DNA of 50,285 nucleotides from positions 1 to 50,285 of the forward strand of contig JAGIBN010000015.1 in NCBI GenBank assembly GCA_017744315.1, written 5' to 3'. Below, piece after piece: positions 1 to 7,246 of this stretch (position 1 is its first letter; each line of letters starts with the position of its first letter). This DNA is from Porphyrobacter sp. GTDB lineage: Bacteria; Pseudomonadota; Alphaproteobacteria; Sphingomonadales; Sphingomonadaceae. Under the pieces are notes generated by a model that saw nothing but the letters and a program-made list of their open reading frames with translations, had not been told where the DNA came from and did not search any database. The position numbers were made by a program, and so were the translations under genes.

Positions 1-80
1 GCCACTCCCGCGCCAGTGCCGAGCAAGAGCGACACTGGCAGAAGCAAAGCAGCACGAAGCAGGCCCGTTGGCAGGCGCAT
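1..80 (-). CDS. 5' end of an exported protein gene, cut by the window edge
   Basis: Read on the minus strand from an ATG at 80, the 26 visible codons encode MRLPTGLLRAALLLPVSLLL followed by GTGAGV, a short basic start and a hydrophobic run typical of a signal peptide. A second in-frame ATG at 89 lies directly against a GAGGGG stretch, so the ATG at 80, with normal spacing from that ribosome-binding site, is the better start. The rest of the gene lies outside the window, so the function is unknown. A MarR-type operator at 153-167 sits about 75 bases upstream, which suggests the gene belongs to the same regulon as its neighbours. Confidence 0.55.
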   Translation of the reverse strand, partial: MRLPTGLLRAALLLPVSLLLGTGAGV

Positions 81-152
81 GATGGTCATCCCCTCAGTCG
101 GGACTGTGAGTCCCGTTTTATATTTGCCACAACTTTGCCGCCCAAAGGTCGG

Positions 153-167
153 TTTGACAAGGTCAAA
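153..167. promoter_or_regulatory. MarR-type operator, copy a
   Basis: TTTGAC-AAG-GTCAAA is a perfect 6-bp dyad with a 3-base spacer, continued by AAGGTC. It lies between the 3' end of the GST gene and the truncated minus-strand gene at the left edge, so it probably serves the latter. The same dyad occurs in front of four other units of this island. That it is the MarR binding site is inferred from its recurrence, including one copy upstream of marR itself. Confidence 0.6.
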
Positions 168-215
168 AAGGTCAGTGCGACAAACTAGCTGCAGGAAGCG
201 CACGTTGGCACAGCG

Positions 216-935
216 CTACGCTCCCCTGTAATTCTCGAGAGCCTTTACGGCAGGACGATCGGCCATGCGCGCGAGCCATCGATGAAGGGCGGGCGCGGCC
301 TCTGGATTGCACAGATCAGGCACCGCCCTTGGTAGTAAGGCGGCCATGGAGTACCACTTAATATCGGCAAGCGAGAAGAACTCCCCCAGCAGCCATTGTT
401 CATTATGTGACAACTGGCCTTCAACCCGCGCGACACAATTTTTCAAGCGTCGACGGGCGTCTGTGAGTTCGTCTTCTGTGTACCCCGTCTTGGAAACCCT
501 GCTCCACTTCTCCCGCACTTCTTCGTTCGGCATTCGCTCCAAACGTCGCGCCATTTCTTCCTTGTCGATTTTGGACGCGAAAGACGTAGCCCCGTGCGCT
601 CCAAGCACCGTCAGTGCGGGACAAAAATACTCATCGACGTACTTGGTCAGGACGCGCATCTCGGCCTGCAGCCACGGATCTTGCGGACGCAACGCAAGGT
701 CAGGAAAGACCGTGTCGATATATTCATTGATTACAGTCGATTCACGCACGACCCGCCCGTCGTGCACGAGAAGCGGGACCATCCCTTCGGGGCTCAACTT
801 CTGGAATGCCGGATCGTGATGTTCCCACTTCCGGCTGTTGAGAAAGCGGTTCTCGAACGCGAGGTTCTTTTCGAGCAGACACAGCAGAGGCGTAAGTGAG
901 TTGGCGACCGGTCCAAAGTGATAGAGCGCTAGCAT
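216..935 (-). CDS. LigF-like glutathione S-transferase (beta-etherase class)
   Basis: A 239-residue cytosolic GST. The N-terminal thioredoxin fold has a GPVANS motif at residues 8-13 and the glutathione-binding EST at 65-67. The helical domain contains AEMRVLTKYVDEYFC at 91-105, which closely resembles the equivalent stretch I recall from LigF, the glutathione-dependent beta-etherase of Sphingobium SYK-6. In that family glutathione attacks a beta-carbon and releases a phenol from an aryl ether. The ATG at 935 follows a GGAGG ribosome site by a few bases, and a MarR-type operator sits 31 bases upstream. The gene appears to be a single-gene unit. The substrate is not provable from sequence; another glutathione-dependent aryl or dehalogenation reaction is possible. 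Confidence 0.8.
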   Translation of the reverse strand: MLALYHFGPVANSLTPLLCLLEKNLAFENRFLNSRKWEHHDPAFQKLSPEGMVPLLVHDGRVVRESTVINEYIDTVFPDLALRPQDPWLQAEMRVLTKYVDEYFCPALTVLGAHGATSFASKIDKEEMARRLERMPNEEVREKWSRVSKTGYTEDELTDARRRLKNCVARVEGQLSHNEQWLLGEFFSLADIKWYSMAALLPRAVPDLCNPEAAPALHRWLARMADRPAVKALENYRGA

Positions 936-965
936 CCGTTCCTCCCTGTATGTCGGAGGTACTTA

Positions 966-980
966 TTTGACTTTGTCAAA
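966..980. promoter_or_regulatory. MarR-type operator, copy b
   Basis: TTTGAC-TTT-GTCAAA is a perfect dyad followed by AAGTC, about 31 bases upstream of the ATG of the LigF-like GST. The position fits repression by blocking RNA polymerase. The MarR gene ends 27 bases beyond it, so the site lies between marR and the GST gene, both on the minus strand. Confidence 0.65.
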
Positions 981-1006
981 AAGTCGAGAGGAATGCGCGC
1001 CAGATC

Positions 1007-1549
1007 CTACTCCACGTCAGGAGTTGCCTCATCCATCAAGGCCTCGGCGCGCGCGATCATGGCGTCGATCACCCGCCGCAGCGTCTGGAGCTCCTCTTCG
1101 GGAATACCCTCCACAAGCACGCGGTCCCGCTCAATGGCCCGCAACACCATGCGGGCATGCATTTCCCGTCCTTGCTTGGTGAGATCCAGTTCGATCTCAG
1201 GCCCGCCGGGCTTTCGCTCACGCGAAACCAGGCCTCGCTCGACCATTCCCTTCATCGTCCGGCTAAGCTGACCGCGATCCAGCAACAGAGATTCTGCCAG
1301 GCCGTTCAGCGACAGGGGCGCGAATTCGCCAAGCTGGGCCATGATCCGCCACTCTGTCTCTGACAGCCCGAATTGTCGGCGCTGCTCATGCGCACCGCTT
1401 CGCCGCATGAGGCCGAACAGGATGATCATGCGCATCGTGACCAGGTCGGCGAGCGGTCCGGAACGCTCTGATCGACTGCGCCGCGGTGGCCCAGAGGGGC
1501 TGTTATCAATCGCGTCGGTCGGGCGTGATTTTGATTCTGGCTTGCTCAA
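1007..1549 (-). CDS. MarR-family transcriptional regulator
   Basis: A 180-residue winged-helix protein. A low-complexity, basic N-terminus of about 30 residues precedes the MarR fold. The recognition region is LSLNGLAESLLLDRGQLSRT (about 79-98), followed by a wing with RKPGGPEIELDLTKQG. MarR proteins usually repress degradative or efflux genes and dissociate on binding an aromatic ligand. The gene is divergent from the SDR operon and has operator copy c about 36 bases upstream of its start, which suggests autoregulation. It is the only transcription factor gene in this island and so the best candidate reader of the five TTTGAC dyads. Confidence 0.88.
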   Translation of the reverse strand: MSKPESKSRPTDAIDNSPSGPPRRSRSERSGPLADLVTMRMIILFGLMRRSGAHEQRRQFGLSETEWRIMAQLGEFAPLSLNGLAESLLLDRGQLSRTMKGMVERGLVSRERKPGGPEIELDLTKQGREMHARMVLRAIERDRVLVEGIPEEELQTLRRVIDAMIARAEALMDEATPDVE

Positions 1550-1584
1550 ACTACCCCCTTTGTCGAGCCTCTCCCCTAGACGAT

Positions 1585-1599
1585 TTTGATGGTGTCAAA
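1585..1599. promoter_or_regulatory. MarR-type operator, copy c (between marR and SDR operon)
   Basis: TTTGAT-GGT-GTCAAA followed by AAGGT. The left half has one mismatch to the perfect dyad. It lies in the 166-base divergent intergenic region, close to marR (start 1549) and about 117 bases from the first SDR start at 1716. One bound site could control both directions. Confidence 0.65.
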
Positions 1600-1715
1600 A
1601 AGGTTTCCGCGATAAATCTTCCACTGTTCTGCGTTCTACCGATTCTTGCACGGTTGGCTAGGGCGCGAAGTGCGAAGCGACCCTCGGCAAGAGGGCGGTC
1701 GATGGGGAGACGAGG

Positions 1716-2606
1716 ATGCGGGATTTCCAGGGCAGGACGGCCTTTATCACCGGCGGCGCGAGTGGCATTGGCCTCGGGATGGCCCGTGCCTTTCTGGCGA
1801 AAGGGATGAATGTCGTCGTCGCGGACTTGCTGCAGGCCCATCTCGATGAGGCGCGCGGTGTTCTGGGATCGAGCAACCGGGCGCATTTCATCCAGCTCGA
1901 TGTGGCGGACCGCGCAGCCATGGCGCAAGCGGCGGCGGAGACCGCGCGGGTGTTCGGCAACGTTCACGTGCTTTGCAACAACGTGGGTGTCAGCCAGCGC
2001 AACCCGATCGATGAAGCGAGCTACGAGGATTGGGACTACGTCCTCAACGTCAACATCGGCGGCACGGTCAACGGCTTGGTCAGCTTCCTGCCGGGCATGA
2101 AAGCTCATGGCGAGGGCGGCCACGTAGTCAACACAAGCTCCATGGCGGGCATGATCCCCGTGCCCGCGTTCGCCGGGGTCTATGCGACCAGCAAGTTCGC
2201 CGTGCGCGGCATGAGCGACGCGCTGCGGCTGGCTCTCGCTCCCTATGGTATCGGCGTTTCGGTGTTGTGTCCGGGAATGGTGCGCACGCGGGCCATGACT
2301 GCCGGAGACGTCTACCGTCAGGCTCACGAGGGCGCCGCTGCAGGTGATTTGCGCGACACCATCGACGGCGGGATGGACCCGATGGAGCTGGGTGAGACGG
2401 TGGTGCAGGCGATCGCTCAGAACCAGCCCTACATCTTTCCGCACGGCGAGTTCCGCGAGGAAGTTGCCAGCTACTTTGAAGAGATGCTCGCCGCCTTTCC
2501 CACCGACTTCGAAATGGACGAGCGACGACGCACGGGAGAGGAGCGGCGGGCGCGCATGACCGCCGAAGCGAAAGCGCTTGCCGACGCCCTGGGCGGTAAG
2601 GCTTAA
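1716..2606 (+). CDS. Short-chain dehydrogenase, LigD/LigL-like
   Basis: A 296-residue classical SDR. The TGGASGIG nucleotide-binding motif is at 12-19, the catalytic Ser is at 141/142 and the YATSK motif gives Tyr156 and Lys160. The opening MRDFQGRTAFITGGASG and the long C-terminal extension resemble the Calpha-dehydrogenases LigD, LigL, LigN and LigO, which oxidise the benzylic alcohol of lignin beta-aryl ethers before GST-mediated cleavage. It is the first gene of a plus-strand operon, with a GGGGAG ribosome site. Substrate and cofactor preference are inferred, not shown. Asn-Val replaces the usual Asn-Ala in the NNAG motif (NNVG at 88-91). Confidence 0.82.
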   Translation: MRDFQGRTAFITGGASGIGLGMARAFLAKGMNVVVADLLQAHLDEARGVLGSSNRAHFIQLDVADRAAMAQAAAETARVFGNVHVLCNNVGVSQRNPIDEASYEDWDYVLNVNIGGTVNGLVSFLPGMKAHGEGGHVVNTSSMAGMIPVPAFAGVYATSKFAVRGMSDALRLALAPYGIGVSVLCPGMVRTRAMTAGDVYRQAHEGAAAGDLRDTIDGGMDPMELGETVVQAIAQNQPYIFPHGEFREEVASYFEEMLAAFPTDFEMDERRRTGEERRARMTAEAKALADALGGKA

Positions 2607-2609
2607 GCG

Positions 2610-3521
2610 ATGCGCGATCTGGCCGGCAAAGGCGCCTTCATCACCGGGGGCGCCAGCGGAATCGGATTGGGCATGGCGAAAGTCTTTGCCCGGGCGGGAA
2701 TGAACGTGGCGATTGCAGACGTTCGCGACGACCACCTCGATCAGGCGAGAGAAGAATTGACTGCCGAAGGTCTGGCACACGCCGTCCATACCCTGCGGCT
2801 CGATGTGACCGACCGTGCTGCCTACGCCGCGGCTGCCACCGAAGCTGAGAGCGCCTGTGGCAAGCTGCATGTCCTATGCAACAACGCGGGCATCGGCCTT
2901 CTCAAGAGCCTGGGTACTGCGAGCTACGACGACTGGGATTGGGCAGTCGACGTCAACCTCAGCGCGGTCTTCAACGGGATCAAGGAAATCCTGCCCAGGA
3001 TCCGCTCGCACGGCGAAGGCGGACATGTCGTCAACACAGCCTCGATGGCGGGCGTGCTGCAATACAGCCAGGCGGGCATCTACGTCGCGACCAAGTTCGC
3101 CGTCGTCGGCTTGTCCGAAGCGCTGCGAGCCGAGCTTGCACCGGAAGGCATCGGCGTTTCGGCTTTCTGCCCAGGAGGCGTGCGCAGCAATATTCGTGAG
3201 TACGAGAAGACCCGCCCCACCCGCTTCGCTACGGCCCAGGACGCACCATCGGGACCGCCCCCACGCTTCACGCTGAGTGATGAAGATCGCGAACGACTGG
3301 GAGCGCTGACTGCGACGCCCGAAGAAGCGGGCGAGCTCGTGCTGCAGGGCATTCGCGACAACGCGCTCTACATCTTCACGGCGCCTGAGTTTCGGCCAGG
3401 CGTCCAGGATCGCTTCGATGCCATCCTGCGAGCGCTTGGCCATGACGAACAACGCGAACGCACAGCCCTGGATCTCATACCAGGGCTCGTCGGCAGCCCA
3501 ATCTATCGCGAGGCTCCATAG
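2610..3521 (+). CDS. Short-chain dehydrogenase, LigD/LigL-like, second copy
   Basis: A 303-residue SDR beginning three bases after the stop of the previous gene, so surely co-transcribed. TGGASGIG is at 12-19, NNAG at 91-94, Ser145, Tyr158 and Lys162 form the catalytic set. It is clearly paralogous to its neighbour, with near-identical first 25 residues, but has a different C-terminal third. Lignin ether pathways use pairs of SDRs with opposite stereospecificity on the Calpha alcohol (LigD versus LigL/LigN). The tandem pair would suit a racemic or two-stereocentre substrate, but this is inference. Confidence 0.82.
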   Translation: MRDLAGKGAFITGGASGIGLGMAKVFARAGMNVAIADVRDDHLDQAREELTAEGLAHAVHTLRLDVTDRAAYAAAATEAESACGKLHVLCNNAGIGLLKSLGTASYDDWDWAVDVNLSAVFNGIKEILPRIRSHGEGGHVVNTASMAGVLQYSQAGIYVATKFAVVGLSEALRAELAPEGIGVSAFCPGGVRSNIREYEKTRPTRFATAQDAPSGPPPRFTLSDEDRERLGALTATPEEAGELVLQGIRDNALYIFTAPEFRPGVQDRFDAILRALGHDEQRERTALDLIPGLVGSPIYREAP

Positions 3522-3545
3522 AGCCCGCCACACAGGGAGGATGGA

Positions 3546-4592
3546 ATGCGGAAGAGGATTGCCGCGGTTGGAATTACCTTTGCCGTGGCCTTGGCAGCCT
3601 TTGGCCCCGCCGAGGCGCAGCAAACGGCAAGGCCCTGGTACAAGCAACCGTGGGACCCGGCCCAAGTCAGGGCTTGCGATCGGGCCTGCCTGGTCGCGAT
3701 CGGCGATGCCTACATGAAGGCGCTCGAAACCAAGAACTACAGCGGCCTGCCGCTCGCCGAAGTGGTGGTCATGACCGAGAACACCGGGCCAGTGAAAATC
3801 GGAGAGGGTCTGCTGGGGCGTGAAAACGTCGCGCCGACCGACTTCCGCGTCACCATCGCCGACCCGGTACAGGGACAGGTCGCGTATCAGACAGTGCTCA
3901 AGGTCGGCGGCCGTCCGGCGATGGTGGGCGTGCGGCTCAAAGTCGAACGTAACATGATCACCGAAATCGAGCAGCTCTACGACCGCGATGTCGCACCTGA
4001 GGCGATGGAACTGCTGACCACCGCCCGCCCCACCTTGCTGGCCGACGTCCCAGCGGACAAGCGGATGTCGCGCGAGTTCCTGACCTATGCTGCCGAAAGC
4101 TATTTCGACGCCCTCACCGGCGAAGACGGCCGGATCGCACCGTTCGCCGAGGACTGCATTCGGCACGAAAAGGGCTATCGCACGGCCAACAATGACGGGC
4201 CGGGCCGAGCCACCCCCTCGCCAGTACTGCCTGATCCCAAGACCGAACTCGGCCGCTTCTTCATCGAGCTGTCGCAGATGACCTGCGAAGAGCAGGTGAG
4301 CCTCGGCGTGTTCAACGGCATCAAGCGCATCTGGCCGCACCGCGCGCTGGTGGTGGACGAGCAGAAGGGCCTTGTCGCGACGTTCCCGTTCTTCGTCCAT
4401 GACGGCATTCGCCGGCCTGTTCCCAATACCCGCATGCCGCGCCCGGGCTCGGCGGCAGGCATGGTCATCAACCTGGCGACGATGGAAACCTTCGGCATCC
4501 GCGACGGCAAGATCCACGAGGTGGAAGCGTTTCCCTTCGTCACCATTCCCTACGGCACCGGGAATGGTTGGAGCAACGCGCCGACGAATTGA
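3546..4592 (+). CDS. Secreted protein of unknown function, NTF2/SnoaL-like architecture
   Basis: A 348-residue exported protein. The signal peptide ends near AEAQQ at about residue 25. The mature protein starts with a C-x3-C pair (Cys44, Cys48), then two regions with the alternating pattern of NTF2/SnoaL-like folds. Later motifs are DCIRHEKG and MTCEEQ, and the C-terminus carries IRDGKIHEVEAFPF. The same order of features recurs in the protein at 6281-7243, so the two are paralogues. DUF8021-type proteins look like this, but I cannot assign an activity. It is the third gene of the SDR operon (24-base gap, GGGAGG ribosome site), which places a periplasmic step beside the cytosolic oxidation. 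Confidence 0.75.
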   Translation: MRKRIAAVGITFAVALAAFGPAEAQQTARPWYKQPWDPAQVRACDRACLVAIGDAYMKALETKNYSGLPLAEVVVMTENTGPVKIGEGLLGRENVAPTDFRVTIADPVQGQVAYQTVLKVGGRPAMVGVRLKVERNMITEIEQLYDRDVAPEAMELLTTARPTLLADVPADKRMSREFLTYAAESYFDALTGEDGRIAPFAEDCIRHEKGYRTANNDGPGRATPSPVLPDPKTELGRFFIELSQMTCEEQVSLGVFNGIKRIWPHRALVVDEQKGLVATFPFFVHDGIRRPVPNTRMPRPGSAAGMVINLATMETFGIRDGKIHEVEAFPFVTIPYGTGNGWSNAPTN

Positions 4593-4601
4593 GCTGCGGT
4601 C

Positions 4602-4636
4602 TGAACGACGGGACGAGCTAGCCGTCTCGTCGTTCA
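4602..4636. terminator. Shared hairpin between convergent operons
   Basis: A 14-bp stem (TGAACGACGGGACG pairing with 4623-4636, one G-T pair) with the 7-base loop AGCTAGC. It begins 10 bases after the SDR operon stop and its right arm contains the stop codon of the convergent MFS gene. No U-tract follows on either strand, so it may act as a bidirectional or Rho-assisted terminator, or as a 3' stabiliser. Confidence 0.55.
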
Positions 4637-6256
4637 AACCAGCGAATAAGGGTCCTGCCTGTCGAGCCGTTGCCCGTTCTCAAAATGGTACTGAGTAACC
4701 GGCGGCTGATCCCCCTGGTGGCAATCGGCGAGCAAGTCGTCGAGTTGCTTGGCCTCCATCGTACGGCGTTCGCACTGGCGGAGGTATTCCGTCCAGCTGC
4801 GTACGCGGAACCGCTCCGACCAGAGCCGCGCGTCCGCAGTGTCCTGGTGCAGGGTGACCCCTCTGGCGCCATCGCGCACTCGCATCCGCCGGCGCGCCGC
4901 GGCGGCTTCGAGAAACCTCTCGCGATATTCGGATGTAACCAGATATTCGATCTCCACCACCACGCCCACCCCGGCCGGAGCATCGGGAAAATTCTCGCCC
5001 ACCGTCTGCGGAGCCGCGACCAGGGCCTCCGATGCGACCTCGCGCACCGGCAAGCGCCAGGCCAGCAGCAAGGTGGTAAGCAAAGTCGCGGCGCAGGCGA
5101 GGTAGGCCATTCCGATCCCTGACATCTCGCCCATTCGACCCCAGAACCAGGCGCCCACGGTCATGCCCCCGAATGCAAACATCTGGTAGAGCGCGAGCGC
5201 TCGCCCGGAGACCCAGCGAGGCACGTTCATCTGCACGGCGACATTGAACGTCGAAAGCCCCAGAACCATTCCCCCGCCAACCACGAACAGGGCCATGCAG
5301 GTCAGCGGGAGGAGGCGCGACTGGCTGATCGCCGCCAGCGCCGCTGCCGTGACGACGATGGCGATACGGATCAGGCCCTCTGTGGCAAAACGCTCGCGCA
5401 GCCGGCCGAGCAGCGCCGCTCCCGTCACCGCACCCAAGCCCATGCAGCCCATCAGCAGGCCGAACACCGGCGCGCCCTGTCCCAACAGATCGCGAGCTAC
5501 CAGCGCCATCAGAGCGACTACGATCGACGAGCAGAAGCCAAAGCCCATGGCCCGGACGACGACGCGGCGCACGGGCACGGAATGAAGCGCGTAGGTCACG
5601 CCGTCGCGCATGGCCGCAAAGACCGAATCCGCGGCAAGGGCCGCCCGGCGCCCGGGCCGCCAGACCGAGAGCACACCGATTAGCGCGAGATAGCTAAGGG
5701 CGTTGAGTGCGAAATTGACCTTGCTCCCGGCGACAGCCACCAGCACCCCGCCGATCGCCGGTCCAATGGTGCGGGCGATGTTGAAGCCCATGACATTGAG
5801 ACCGACGGCGTGCGGCACCTCTTCACGAGGCACCAGGTCGCCAACGATGGACTGCCACGCCGGCGCCATGACCGCCTGACCCGATCCGATGAGAAACGTC
5901 AGCGACAGGAGGAGCCCGGTCGTGACCACCCCCGCAAACGCAGCGGCGGCGAGCGTCGCAGATGCCGTGAGCATGAGGATCTGCGCGCCGAACAGGACCA
6001 GTCGTCGATCGATCATGTCCGCAAGAGCGCCTGCCGGAAGCGAGAACAGCAGGATCGGCAAAGTGGACAGCGCGGTCACCAGCGCCACCATCTCCGGCGA
6101 AGGCGCGAGCGAAGTCATCAACCACGCCGCACCGACTTGTTGGAGCTGACTGCCGATTGAGCTGAAAATGCTCGCCAACCAGATCGCCAGGAACACCCTG
6201 TGCCGCAACGGCGACCAGGTGCCCGGCACGCTTGGCCGAGCGATGCTATCGGTCAT
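4634..6256 (-). CDS. MFS transporter with a C-terminal monooxygenase-like (ABM) domain
   Basis: 540 residues. Residues about 20-410 form a 12-helix major-facilitator domain of the MFS_3/EntS-like type, with the helix 2-3 loop GALADMIDRR. After about residue 430 a soluble cytoplasmic domain of about 100 residues follows (VVVEIEYLVTSEYRERFLEA onward), which resembles the antibiotic-biosynthesis-monooxygenase (ABM) ferredoxin-like fold. This fusion is recurrent in bacterial MFS_3 proteins, and the tail's role is unknown. It is the last gene of the long minus-strand operon, 24 bases after the secreted paralogue. Efflux of a toxic intermediate or import of substrate are both possible. Confidence 0.78.
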   Translation of the reverse strand: MTDSIARPSVPGTWSPLRHRVFLAIWLASIFSSIGSQLQQVGAAWLMTSLAPSPEMVALVTALSTLPILLFSLPAGALADMIDRRLVLFGAQILMLTASATLAAAAFAGVVTTGLLLSLTFLIGSGQAVMAPAWQSIVGDLVPREEVPHAVGLNVMGFNIARTIGPAIGGVLVAVAGSKVNFALNALSYLALIGVLSVWRPGRRAALAADSVFAAMRDGVTYALHSVPVRRVVVRAMGFGFCSSIVVALMALVARDLLGQGAPVFGLLMGCMGLGAVTGAALLGRLRERFATEGLIRIAIVVTAAALAAISQSRLLPLTCMALFVVGGGMVLGLSTFNVAVQMNVPRWVSGRALALYQMFAFGGMTVGAWFWGRMGEMSGIGMAYLACAATLLTTLLLAWRLPVREVASEALVAAPQTVGENFPDAPAGVGVVVEIEYLVTSEYRERFLEAAAARRRMRVRDGARGVTLHQDTADARLWSERFRVRSWTEYLRQCERRTMEAKQLDDLLADCHQGDQPPVTQYHFENGQRLDRQDPYSLV

Positions 6257-6280
6257 ACCGTCCGACTTTCTGGAAGGCAG

Positions 6281-7243
6281 TTAGCGGCTCCAGCCGGGCA
6301 CGGAATGATAGGGCACGCTCGTCCCCACCGCCTCGACTTGATGGATCAGACCGTCCCGGATCTTGAAGGCCTCGGCCAGCAGGATGCTGGAAGGCTTGTT
6401 GAACATGCCGACATCGACCTTGCGGCCATCGGGCGTGACCAGTTCCTTCTTGCAGCCGCAGTGATCGAACACTGCAAAGGCGAACACCGATTGCCGCTCG
6501 ACATCCACGATCGGGAAGCGGCGATCGTGGACTTCAGTGACGACGCCATAGAGCCCGGTGGAGAACTGCGCCTTGCAGCCCATCCCGCCGATATCGACCC
6601 CGCCCATGCGCACAATGCCAGGATTGTTCGTGGTCATCGTGCCGTTCTCCAGACGGTCGCAATCGTCGGTGAAAGGATAATAGCCTTTGCCATCGTTGTT
6701 CTCGATGGCGCTGAAATAGGCGTTCGCCGCGGCAATGAGTTCCTGCCGCGAGAGGCGCTTTCCGCTGGGCGTAGCGGTGGTCCACAACGCGGCGGGCTGC
6801 TTCATGCCTTCCAGATTGCCGTAGCCTGCATCGTTCCACGCGGGCCCGGCGCCGGTGCGATAAGTGACCAGCTCCATCTCGGTAATCTGACCGAGGTGCA
6901 GCTTCACCCGCGCACCCAAAGTCAGACCATGGCCATTCTCATCCATCGTGGAGAAAACGCCGAACTGCCCGGTGTCGGGGTCAGCAAAGACGTGGCGGTA
7001 AGCGCCGACCTTGCTCGCGGTCTGCCACATGCCGTTGTCGAAGCCCATGGCCTGGCCGTTCTCGGTGTAGCGAGCGCCCTTGGCGAGCGGCAGGGTTGAA
7101 GCATCTCGCGCTGCGAGCGCCGTCAGGACACGTCCCGCGAGATCTTCCATGCAGGCGCGCTCGCATGGCACTTTGACCGGGGCCTGCGCTGCGGCAGGTA
7201 CGGCGATGAAAGCCAGGATGGCGGCGGTTATTGTCCTCAGCAT
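6281..7243 (-). CDS. Secreted protein of unknown function, paralogue of the 3546-4592 product
   Basis: 320 residues with a signal peptide ending at about AAAQ (residue 20), a C-x3-C pair (Cys27, Cys31), DCDRLENG, MGCKAQ, an extra HCGCKK motif and a C-terminal IRDGLIHQVEAVG. Every one of these has a counterpart in the product at 3546-4592, so the pair probably shares a fold (NTF2/SnoaL-like, DUF8021-type). It lies 3 bases downstream of the MFS gene at 7247 in the same operon. The four or more cysteines suggest disulphides in the periplasm. Function unknown. Confidence 0.75.
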   Translation of the reverse strand: MLRTITAAILAFIAVPAAAQAPVKVPCERACMEDLAGRVLTALAARDASTLPLAKGARYTENGQAMGFDNGMWQTASKVGAYRHVFADPDTGQFGVFSTMDENGHGLTLGARVKLHLGQITEMELVTYRTGAGPAWNDAGYGNLEGMKQPAALWTTATPSGKRLSRQELIAAANAYFSAIENNDGKGYYPFTDDCDRLENGTMTTNNPGIVRMGGVDIGGMGCKAQFSTGLYGVVTEVHDRRFPIVDVERQSVFAFAVFDHCGCKKELVTPDGRKVDVGMFNKPSSILLAEAFKIRDGLIHQVEAVGTSVPYHSVPGWSR

Positions 7244-7246
7244 CGG

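Noticed and set aside
2874..4637. Long open frame of about 590 codons on the minus strand opposite the second SDR and the secreted protein
   Set aside because: The plus-strand genes have clear domains and ribosome sites. The antisense frame has no recognisable motif and is rich in Arg, His and Asp, as expected for the complement of GC-rich codons.
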